Assembly (NCBI GenBank): GCA_030627225.1
Contig: DAOUSM010000026.1
Span: 1 to 8,647 of the forward strand
Length of the DNA: 8,647 nucleotides
DNA from: Candidatus Bathyarchaeota archaeon
GTDB taxonomy: Archaea; Thermoproteota; Bathyarchaeia; Bathyarchaeales; Bathycorpusculaceae
Reading direction: 5' to 3'
Positions 1 through 5,052 of the stretch are shown here, one piece after another (within the stretch, counting starts at the first letter, position 1; every line of letters starts with the position of its first letter). Position numbers and translations under genes: made by a program. Under the pieces are notes generated by a model. The model searched no databases and was not told the DNA's origin. It saw nothing but the letters and a program-made list of their open reading frames with translations.

Positions 1-399
1 GCCGCCGCCAATAACTTTGTCAAAACGCATAACCTTTTCGTCGATAAAAGTTCTTATTGACGTTTTATGTGCCACTGGAGGTACGGCGCCAACATCATAA
101 CCAGTGGACTCTTTCACTTCAGCGGGATTCGCCCTTCTAACTTTTTTGGCTCCGCAAGCTATTGCCAGCTTTTTCTCGCTTACTCTCTTGTCTCCGGTAA
201 CTATGCCTAAAACTGGCAGACCAGCATCGTCGATGAAAAGTATGCTTTTGATTATTTTTCCACGGCTCACGCCTAAACGGCTAACGGCAGCATCTACAGT
301 CATCGTGTGCTCTTTAAACCTGAAAAATCTCGCACTGACACCCATCTTTTTAAGGTATCCTTCCAAATCCTTTGAGGACACGCTTGCATCAGCGCTCAT
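1..399 (-). CDS. YbaK/ProX-family aminoacyl-tRNA deacylase (Cys-tRNA(Pro)/Ala-tRNA(Pro) type), 3' end missing
   Basis: Partial gene: 133 residues are visible and the reading frame is still open at base 1. Family members are about 150-165 residues, so only the C-terminal tail is missing. Seen in the translation: start MSADASVSSK, the motif IIKSILF around residues 49-55 with Lys51 in the place of the family's key lysine, then GYDVGAVPP at 100-108, and IGGG at the cut edge, where the family has its glycine-rich loop. Known for the family: free-standing hydrolysis of mischarged tRNA, classically Cys-tRNA(Pro) (YbaK) or Ala-tRNA(Pro) (ProX), in the cytoplasm. The exact substrate here cannot be told from sequence. 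The ATG shares its A with the stop of tsr3 (TAATG), so translation is probably coupled and this is the third gene of the nnr-tsr3 operon. A longer start is unlikely because of this junction. Confidence 0.88.
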   Translation of the reverse strand, partial: MSADASVSSKDLEGYLKKMGVSARFFRFKEHTMTVDAAVSRLGVSRGKIIKSILFIDDAGLPVLGIVTGDKRVSEKKLAIACGAKKVRRANPAEVKESTGYDVGAVPPVAHKTSIRTFIDEKVMRFDKVIGGG

Positions 400-926
400 T
401 ATGTGTTCACATTTTCTATAAAGTGTTTTTGCAGTTCTATTATTTCTGTGCTGTTTTTCGCGTTTGCATAGTTTTCCAGCCTTTCTTGGTTTATTTCGAT
501 AAAGGTGTGTCCCCACTTGAAAATGGAGAGCAACTGATGGGCTTCTTCTTTAAATCCGGCAATGTAAAGAGCAGAGGCTAAAGCCTCTACGGTAGTAAGT
601 TTAGTTAGTTTGCCGAAATTTACAGGGTTGCCCGCAATTAGGATTGGTAAGCAGCGTGATGTTCCCCTAACACGTTTAAGCATGACTTTTTCTGCATGCT
701 CCCAACTGCAATCTAAGGCGGCCAGTCCGAAATCTTTAATACGCTGTCTGTCAGCCGGGGAGAACGCAATTTTTGAGAATGGATTGAGAACAATAGCCTT
801 TTTTGGTAGAAATCGTATTTGCCGTACTATACGAACTAGTTCATGGCGTTTAAGCTTCAATGCTGTGCACTTTTTCGGGTCGCATTGTCCAGCATGATAA
901 ACAACGATTTTAACTGGTTTTTGCAC
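399..926 (-). CDS. tsr3: Tsr3/DUF367-family rRNA aminocarboxypropyltransferase
   Basis: 175 residues, a normal archaeal length and complete. Known role of the family: transfer of the 3-amino-3-carboxypropyl group of S-adenosylmethionine to N3 of a hypermodified pseudouridine in helix 31 of small-subunit rRNA, late in ribosome maturation. Seen here in order: an N-terminal RLI-like segment with CDPKKCTALKL (residues 15-25), LNPFSKIAFSPAD (47-59), the signature DCSWE (72-76), LPILIAGNPVNFG (93-105), KLTTVEALASALYI (109-122) and FKWG (136-139). All are characteristic of Tsr3. The start is GTG; AGGTG lies 10 bases before it, inside the end of nnr. The gene overlaps nnr by 17 bases, and its stop overlaps the start of the deacylase gene, so the three are very probably one transcript. 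The archaeal target base may carry fewer modifications than the yeast one; that is not visible here. Confidence 0.93.
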   Translation of the reverse strand: MQKPVKIVVYHAGQCDPKKCTALKLKRHELVRIVRQIRFLPKKAIVLNPFSKIAFSPADRQRIKDFGLAALDCSWEHAEKVMLKRVRGTSRCLPILIAGNPVNFGKLTKLTTVEALASALYIAGFKEEAHQLLSIFKWGHTFIEINQERLENYANAKNSTEIIELQKHFIENVNT

Positions 927-2460
927 CCGTTTTTCGCACCTTTAAGTGGTTCATGGGATTGTTTAGAACGTGCGGAATCCAATCAATGAGGTCTGTGGAA
1001 ACCATGTGATAGCCCTTCTCTTCCAAAACGAAGTCTCCAGCAGCACCATTAATGAATGCTCCAGCGACAGCCGCTTCAAAAGGGTCTGTTTGTTGGGTTA
1101 GAAAAGCTGCGACAATTCCGGAAAGCACGTCTCCGGTTCCACCAACAGTCATACCCGGGTTACCAGTGAAATTTAGTTTGAAACGTTTTCCGTTGGAGAT
1201 TATGTCTACTGGTCCTTTCAACAATATTACTGCGCCTAATTCTGCCGCTGTCTTTTGCACTTCTGAAACTCTTTCGCTTAAACTTTCTGACAGCTTCCTA
1301 CCAGTTAGTATGGCGTATTCTCCAGCGTGAGGCGTTAGTACAAAAGGTACATTTAATGTCTTTTTGAACTCTGCAAAAGCCTTTAAACCGTCCGCATCTA
1401 AGAGCAATGGTTTGCCAGCGTTTTCAACAGCTTCGATTATGGCTTTTACCGCTTCTCTAGTTTCCACATGCAAACCGAGACCTGGCCCCAAGGCAACAGC
1501 GTTAGCTGTTTCTATGTATGGTTTTAAGGCGGGTAGATTGCCCAGATTTAGGTGTCCACCCTCAAGTTTTATAGTAATTAAATCTGGTGACATGGAAGAG
1601 ATGGCATAGGCGGTTCTCTCTGGAGCAGCAACATAAGCGATGTCAACACCGGCGCGTAAAGCAGCTAGGGCTACAAAGGCTGGGGCACCGGAAAATGTTT
1701 CGCTTCCTCCTATTACCAGTAAGCGTCCGAAATCGCCTTTATGAGATTCGGATGGACGCGGTTTCCTAACGAGTAAAACGTCTCCTGGACCTGCGATGTT
1801 TTCGAATTCTTGGGGCAAGCCTATGTCTTTTACGATTAATTCGCCCACGTATTCCTTTGCGTTTTCAAGTCCCTTTTTTGTTTTGTGAAAGGTTATTGTG
1901 AGATTGGCTTTCACCGCCTCGCCTAAAACATCACCCGTGTCCGCGTCTATTCCTGTGGGTACATCAACGGCCACTCGAAAAGCATTCATGGTGTTGATTT
2001 TTTTAACTAACTGTAAAATCGGCGGTCTCAGCTTTCCCTTTGTGCCCGTCCCAAGCAGCGCGTCAATTACTATTTCAGCAGTTATTTCTGGTATAAGTGT
2101 GCTGTCGTATATTTCATGAATTGAAATGCTTTCTTTTAAAAACCGTAAAGCTTTCCAATTTTCTAAAGCTGCCTTGTGAGAAATTTCCTTAGCCTTTCCG
2201 GCAAGGATGACTGTGACTTTAAAACCTATTGAAGAAAGGTGTCGTGCAGCGACAAAGCCATCACCGCCGTTCCCACCTAAACCGCAAAAAATTGCAATTG
2301 ATTTGCCTGGTTTGAATCTTGAAGCAATTTCTAATGCTACATTGTGTCCGGCGTTTTCCATTAACTGAAGTCTAGAAACTCCGAAATATTCAGCGTTAAA
2401 CTCTAAAGCACGCATTTCTCGGCTTGTAATCGAATTTTTTGCACTATTTTCTTCCAACAT
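910..2460 (-). CDS. nnr: Bifunctional NAD(P)HX epimerase / ADP-dependent NAD(P)HX dehydratase
   Basis: 516 residues, the usual length for the fused form. It repairs NADHX and NADPHX, the hydrated damage products of NADH and NADPH. The N-terminal YjeF_N domain (about 10-225) interconverts the R and S epimers; the C-terminal ribokinase-like domain (about 235-500) dehydrates the S form using ADP. Seen in the epimerase half: LMENAG (33-38), GLGGNGGDG (60-68), VIDALLGTG (131-139) and DVPTGIDADTG (166-176). Seen in the dehydratase half: HKGDFGRLLVIGGS (240-253), ALGPGLG (323-329), LLLDADG (352-358), TPHAGEY (376-382) and GNPGMTVGGTGDVLSG (433-448), where Asp444 fits the catalytic position. All the key motifs are present. 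The ATG at 2460 leaves a normal short lead-in before MRALEFN. It is the first gene of the operon with tsr3 and the deacylase, and it has a divergent promoter region upstream. Confidence 0.95.
   Translation of the reverse strand: MLEENSAKNSITSREMRALEFNAEYFGVSRLQLMENAGHNVALEIASRFKPGKSIAIFCGLGGNGGDGFVAARHLSSIGFKVTVILAGKAKEISHKAALENWKALRFLKESISIHEIYDSTLIPEITAEIVIDALLGTGTKGKLRPPILQLVKKINTMNAFRVAVDVPTGIDADTGDVLGEAVKANLTITFHKTKKGLENAKEYVGELIVKDIGLPQEFENIAGPGDVLLVRKPRPSESHKGDFGRLLVIGGSETFSGAPAFVALAALRAGVDIAYVAAPERTAYAISSMSPDLITIKLEGGHLNLGNLPALKPYIETANAVALGPGLGLHVETREAVKAIIEAVENAGKPLLLDADGLKAFAEFKKTLNVPFVLTPHAGEYAILTGRKLSESLSERVSEVQKTAAELGAVILLKGPVDIISNGKRFKLNFTGNPGMTVGGTGDVLSGIVAAFLTQQTDPFEAAVAGAFINGAAGDFVLEEKGYHMVSTDLIDWIPHVLNNPMNHLKVRKTGAKTS
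937..941 (-). promoter_or_regulatory. Shine-Dalgarno site for tsr3
   Basis: AGGTG on the minus strand ends 10 bases before the GTG at 926-924. It lies within the last codons of nnr, and it supports the GTG as the tsr3 start and translation from a polycistronic mRNA. Confidence 0.55.
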
Positions 2461-2486
2461 GCCTAAACCTAATAGTTAATATTCCA

Positions 2487-2494
2487 GATAAAAG
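2487..2494 (-). promoter_or_regulatory. Candidate TATA box for the nnr-tsr3-deacylase operon
   Basis: CTTTTATC on the minus strand is centred about 30 bases before the nnr ATG. A start of transcription 25-27 bases downstream would fall near 2465, giving a leader of only a few bases. A weak AGGT (2470-2467) precedes the ATG, so leaderless or near-leaderless translation is plausible. This rests on position and AT-rich match only. Confidence 0.4.
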
Positions 2495-2510
2495 ATAAGG
2501 ATATCCATAT
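2495..2510. repeat. Imperfect 16-base palindrome, possible operator
   Basis: ATAAGGATATCCATAT: the central GGATATCC is a perfect palindrome and the outer three bases on each side also pair, leaving one mismatched pair. It directly abuts the upstream side of the candidate nnr TATA box, where the TFB recognition element would lie, so a bound dimer could block initiation. No second copy was noticed elsewhere in the window. A regulatory role is inferred. Confidence 0.3.
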
Positions 2511-2615
2511 TTGCTGCTTGAATTCTATTGGGATTTCAGATTTAGTAATGAACTAAAGAACAGTTTCAAATGGACGATTTACGAATTGATGTTTGAAAAG
2601 CAAAAGCGATGCAGT

Positions 2616-2626
2616 AAAATATTTTA
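2616..2626 (+). promoter_or_regulatory. Candidate TATA box for the RAM-domain gene
   Basis: AAAATATTTTA, with a symmetrical AAAATATTTT core, is centred about 42 bases before the ATG at 2663. Transcription would start near 2646, leaving a leader of about 17 bases that contains the GAGG site at 2651-2654. Confidence 0.5.
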
Positions 2627-2650
2627 ACGCAGAGGAGACAAACATTACAC

Positions 2651-2654
2651 GAGG
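2651..2654 (+). promoter_or_regulatory. Shine-Dalgarno site for the RAM-domain gene
   Basis: GAGG sits 8 bases before the ATG at 2663. The nearer ATG at 2655 is in another frame and meets a stop after nine codons, so this site and the encoded domain both point to 2663 as the start. Confidence 0.5.
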
Positions 2655-2662
2655 ATGTTTAA

Positions 2663-2902
2663 ATGCCAACAGCATTTGTGTTGATAAACACGGAGATAGG
2701 TTCAGAAGCAGACGTACTAAAAGATTTGAAGAAGGTTGAGGGAGTTGATGAGGCTTTCGCTGTTTATGGAGTCTACGACATAATCGCAAGAGTTAAGGCG
2801 GACACGATGGATAAGCTTAAGGAAATTGTAACCTGGCGTATCAGAAGGCTTGACAAGGTTAGGTCAACATTAACTATGATAGTTGTGGAAGGGTCAAAAT
2901 AG
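2663..2902 (+). CDS. Stand-alone Lrp/AsnC ligand-binding (RAM) domain protein
   Basis: 79 residues forming just the alpha/beta RAM (AsnC_trans_reg) domain: a first strand TAFVLINTEIGSE (3-15), a helix with VLKDLKKVEGVDEAF (18-32), the central VYGVYDIIARVKAD (34-47) with the family's glycine and Y/F-D core, a helix DKLKEIVTWRIRRLDKV (50-66), and a last strand STLTMIVVEG (68-77). There is no helix-turn-helix, so it is not expected to bind DNA by itself. Known relatives of this single-domain type are widespread in archaea and bacteria, assemble into dimers or higher rings and bind amino acids; some may modulate full-length Lrp proteins. The ligand here is unknown. It has its own TATA box, Shine-Dalgarno site and T-tract terminator, so it is probably a single-gene unit. 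Confidence 0.9.
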   Translation: MPTAFVLINTEIGSEADVLKDLKKVEGVDEAFAVYGVYDIIARVKADTMDKLKEIVTWRIRRLDKVRSTLTMIVVEGSK

Positions 2903-2908
2903 CACGCA

Positions 2909-2924
2909 TTTCCTCTTTTTTATT
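2909..2924 (+). terminator. T-tract terminator after the RAM-domain gene
   Basis: TTTCCTCTTTTTTATT begins 7 bases after the stop codon. Archaeal transcription commonly ends in such U-rich runs without a hairpin. The next TATA-like box follows at 2936, supporting separate transcription of tiaS. Confidence 0.5.
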
Positions 2925-2935
2925 CATCAAATATC

Positions 2936-2943
2936 CTTTTAAC
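2936..2943 (+). promoter_or_regulatory. Candidate TATA box for tiaS
   Basis: CTTTTAAC is centred about 48 bases before the tiaS ATG. It would give a start near 2965 and a leader of about 22 bases with no good Shine-Dalgarno match. Support is positional only. Confidence 0.4.
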
Positions 2944-2987
2944 ATTCCGTTTCAATTTCTAATTCATTGAAGAACGGGCTGCCATAA

Positions 2988-4328
2988 ATGACCAACAAAA
3001 CAATGCACATAGGGCTGGACGACACGGATTCGCCGAGGAAAGGATGCACAACGTACGTTGCTGCCCTTCTTGTGGAAAAACTGCAGAAACTAGGCGCCAA
3101 CTTCATCGACTACCCAAGCTTGATTAGACTTAATCCAAATGTGCCATGGAAAACCAGAGGAAACGGAGCATTATGCATAAGAATACAATACAACGAAAAC
3201 GTTGAAGAAGAAATAAAAGAAACAGTGACAAGCACAGTGGAAGAACACGCAGACTTAGATTATAAAGGCACAGACCCCGGCATAGTCTTCTTTAAAAGGG
3301 CAAGAATTCCAAAGGAAGTCAAAACTTTCGCCAAAAACACAATAACTGGAATTGTAAGTCTTAAAGATGCATTGACTCTTCTGAAGAGGTCTAAGGCTGA
3401 AGCTGTGGGTTTCAAAAAGTGCCGCGGAATCATCGGCGGTTTGGCAGCGGTTGGCGAAACCCTTCAAGGAGACCACACCTATGAAATCCTTGCTTATCGC
3501 GCTCCAGAAAATTGTGGCTTAAAAAGGAAGGTGGACGAAGCCTCAATTATCGAAATGGATAGGGCAACAGCACCATACACGTTTAATAATGTTGACTTGG
3601 AAAAGGACAGGGTTCTTATTACGCCGCGGGGACCTGACCCTATTCTTTTCGGCATAAGAGGTGAAACTCCAGAGATTGTTAAGAAGGCTTTCGAAATGGT
3701 TAAGCCTCTCGAGCCTGTGGAGAGGTGGGTTATTTTTCGCACAAATCAGGGGACTGATGCGCATCTGAAACGAGTTGAAAGGTTAAGTCAGATAAAGCCG
3801 TATAATCCGGTGGTTGCCAGAGGAACTGTGGCAGCGAATCCGAAAATTATTCCTCGACGGCACGTGATTTTCCCGATTAAGGATGAAAGAGCATGGGTTG
3901 ATTGCGCGGCTTATGAGCCGACGGGTGCCCTTCGCAGTATTGCAAGAAAACTGATTGTGGGAGACTATGTGGAAGTTTATGGTGGTGTTCGTGCACCTTC
4001 GCAAAATCATCCTTTAACCATAAATCTTGAAAAGATTCGGTTGTTAAAGCCTGCACCAAAAATTGTCTATCGCAATCCAGTTTGTCCAAAATGTGGCAAG
4101 CGGTTGAAATCAATGGGAAAGGACAAGGGTTTTAGATGTGAGAGATGCGGTTTAAGATGCACTAATCTCGGCAAAGTTGAGGTCAAGGTAAAACGCGAAG
4201 TGAAAAAAGGTTTCTACATAACTTCGCCTAGGTCTCAGAGGCACTTAACGAAGCCTTTTAGGCGTTATGGAATGGAGAAACATCACAGTCGAGTTAAAGG
4301 ACTGATTGAATGTTGGCATTTCCCCTAA
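2988..4328 (+). CDS. tiaS: tRNA(Ile2) 2-agmatinylcytidine synthetase
   Basis: 446 residues, close to or slightly above the family's usual 400-430. Uses ATP to attach agmatine to C34 of the CAU anticodon of tRNA-Ile2, so that it reads AUA rather than AUG; archaeal and essential where studied. Seen: the N-terminal kinase-like domain with HIGLDDTDSP (7-16), CTTY (20-23) holding the threonine that corresponds to the autophosphorylated one in the Archaeoglobus enzyme, then RLNPNVPWKTRGNGA (47-61). A ferredoxin-like middle part follows with TNQGTDAH (252-259), an OB fold around 275-350, and a zinc ribbon with Cys366, Cys369, Cys384 and Cys387. The tail has SPRSQRHLTKPFRRYG (413-428). The ATG at 2988 has no clear ribosome site; an internal Met6, just before the HIGLDD strand, is the only near alternative. 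It ends 4 bases from the convergent small membrane gene. Confidence 0.96.
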   Translation: MTNKTMHIGLDDTDSPRKGCTTYVAALLVEKLQKLGANFIDYPSLIRLNPNVPWKTRGNGALCIRIQYNENVEEEIKETVTSTVEEHADLDYKGTDPGIVFFKRARIPKEVKTFAKNTITGIVSLKDALTLLKRSKAEAVGFKKCRGIIGGLAAVGETLQGDHTYEILAYRAPENCGLKRKVDEASIIEMDRATAPYTFNNVDLEKDRVLITPRGPDPILFGIRGETPEIVKKAFEMVKPLEPVERWVIFRTNQGTDAHLKRVERLSQIKPYNPVVARGTVAANPKIIPRRHVIFPIKDERAWVDCAAYEPTGALRSIARKLIVGDYVEVYGGVRAPSQNHPLTINLEKIRLLKPAPKIVYRNPVCPKCGKRLKSMGKDKGFRCERCGLRCTNLGKVEVKVKREVKKGFYITSPRSQRHLTKPFRRYGMEKHHSRVKGLIECWHFP

Positions 4329-4332
4329 AGTT

Positions 4333-4599
4333 TTATTCTCCGCGAACTTTGAACATCTCGCATAGCAGTTGATATAATTCGTCTCCGCCTTCAACCTTTG
4401 AAAACAAGTCTTTTTCAGCCTTGAGTATGCGCCCAACAGCTTGATATGTTTGCCTCCATTCCAGCTCCTTCCACATTAAGCGATAATTTTTCAGTTCAAT
4501 CCACGCTCGGAAAATTAAAACAATGAACATGCCTAGGGTGAGTGAAAGGTTTAGTATGTATATCTCTACTATATCCGTGCTTTTCACCTCCTTTCGCAA
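4333..4599 (-). CDS. Small single-helix membrane protein of unknown family, start codon uncertain
   Basis: Not recognised. The full open frame is 88 codons from a TTG at 4599; about 81 residues if it starts at 4578. Seen: a hydrophobic stretch EIYILNLSLTLGMFIVLIF that can span the membrane once near the N-terminus, followed by a charged, aromatic-rich helical part (RAWIELKNYRLMWKELEWRQ and onward) that could form an amphipathic or coiled-coil helix, ending GGDELYQLLCEMFKVRGE. No signal-peptide cleavage site is evident. With positive charges after the helix, the tail is probably cytoplasmic. It is convergent with tiaS (4 bases apart) and divergent from the FUN14 gene. Reality is supported by a 9-base Shine-Dalgarno match at 4584-4592 in the right orientation and by protein-like composition. 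However, that motif lies inside the frame drawn from TTG or GTG, so the true start is probably the ACG at 4578-4576. Function unknown; no pathway should be inferred. Confidence 0.6.
   Translation of the reverse strand: MRKEVKSTDIVEIYILNLSLTLGMFIVLIFRAWIELKNYRLMWKELEWRQTYQAVGRILKAEKDLFSKVEGGDELYQLLCEMFKVRGE
4584..4592 (-). promoter_or_regulatory. Full-strength Shine-Dalgarno motif for the small membrane gene
   Basis: AGGAGGTGA on the minus strand pairs over nine bases with the conserved 16S rRNA end (TCACCTCCT), the strongest ribosome site seen in the window. Starts at ordinary spacing after it would lie at about 4570-4579. No ATG, GTG or TTG occurs there in any frame; an in-frame ACG lies 5 bases after the motif (4578-4576). 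The GTG within the motif itself is an unlikely start. Confidence 0.65.
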
Positions 4600-4626
4600 T
4601 ATGACTTGAATTTATGAGCAATACGC

Positions 4627-4634
4627 ATTTAAAT
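4627..4634. promoter_or_regulatory. Symmetrical TATA box between the two divergent membrane-protein genes
   Basis: ATTTAAAT is a perfect palindrome. Rightward, a start about 26 bases away would be near 4657, 11 bases before the FUN14 ATG. Leftward, it would be near 4604, 12 bases before the Shine-Dalgarno motif of the small membrane gene. Both distances suit an archaeal promoter, so one box might serve both directions. This is inference from spacing. Confidence 0.4.
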
Positions 4635-4655
4635 CAAACTTGTGTTGCATATTTA

Positions 4656-4662
4656 GAGAGGG
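4656..4662 (+). promoter_or_regulatory. Shine-Dalgarno site that sets the FUN14-gene start
   Basis: GAGAGGG, containing GAGG, ends 5 bases before the ATG at 4668. With the TATA box at 4627-4634 lying inside the longer open frame from 4614, it argues for 4668 as the real start. Confidence 0.5.
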
Positions 4663-4667
4663 CTTCA

Positions 4668-4976
4668 ATGAGTGCTGTTTTACCCTCAGTAGTTTACCAA
4701 TTAGGCATAGGCGGGATAGGCGGCTTCATAGCTGGATACGCTGTCAAGAAAATAAGCAAGCTCATAGTCGTTCTAACAGGTTTATTCATAATTTTCCTTC
4801 TTTATCTGGGCACGAGCGGGATAATAAGCATAAACTACGAAGAACTTTGGGGTTCATTAAATGATTTACTCAGTTTTGCTGGTCTAGCAGCAACGTGGCT
4901 TATCAGCTTAATATCTCTTTTACCTTTCATGGGAAGTTTCATTGCCGGTTTTGTGCTTGGCTTTAAACTTGGATAG
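4668..4976 (+). CDS. FUN14-family small membrane protein
   Basis: 102 residues from the ATG at 4668. An in-frame ATG at 4614 would add 18 residues (MSNTHLNQT...) but lies upstream of the probable TATA box, and the added segment does not resemble the family. Seen: GIGGIGGFIAGYAVKKISKL (13-32), the typical FUN14 start in which a glycine-rich helix is followed by K/K; a long hydrophobic helix LIVVLTGLFIIFLLYLG (32-48); a short polar linker with NYEELWGSLND (56-66); and a final helix ending PFMGSFIAGFVLGFKLG (86-102), the usual P-x3-SF-x-aGF-x-lG end. Three or so membrane spans are likely. Eukaryotic FUNDC1 is a mitophagy receptor, but the prokaryotic members have no established role and the eukaryotic one should not be transferred. 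Probably transcribed alone or with alaS, 76 bases on. Confidence 0.82.
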   Translation: MSAVLPSVVYQLGIGGIGGFIAGYAVKKISKLIVVLTGLFIIFLLYLGTSGIISINYEELWGSLNDLLSFAGLAATWLISLISLLPFMGSFIAGFVLGFKLG

Positions 4977-4984
4977 CGAAATAG

Positions 4985-4990
4985 TTTAAA
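4985..4990 (+). promoter_or_regulatory. Candidate TATA box for alaS
   Basis: TTTAAA is centred about 65 bases before the TTG start of alaS. It predicts a transcript start near 5014 and a leader of about 40 bases. The leader has only a GGGG (5039-5042) as a poor ribosome site. The call is positional; read-through from the FUN14 gene is also possible, as no T tract separates them. Confidence 0.35.
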
Positions 4991-5052
4991 TGTGTGAGAC
5001 TCGTTAATCCTTTGAAAACGCAGAATTTCACATTTATTGGGGCGTTTAAAAA

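Noticed and set aside
104..421. 105-residue open frame on the plus strand
   Set aside because: It lies antisense to the deacylase and the end of tsr3, which have clear family motifs; no ribosome site or recognisable domain.
2461..2662. Possible tRNA or small RNA gene in the largest spacer
   Set aside because: No cloverleaf arms, TTC-type loop or stable hairpin could be made out; the space is explained by two divergent promoters.
2553..2789. 78-residue open frame on the minus strand over the spacer and the RAM gene
   Set aside because: It is antisense to the well-supported RAM gene, has low-complexity Leu/Arg content and no start signals.
4614..4667. Longer start for the FUN14 gene
   Set aside because: The extension spans the probable TATA box and lacks family similarity, while ATG 4668 has a Shine-Dalgarno site.
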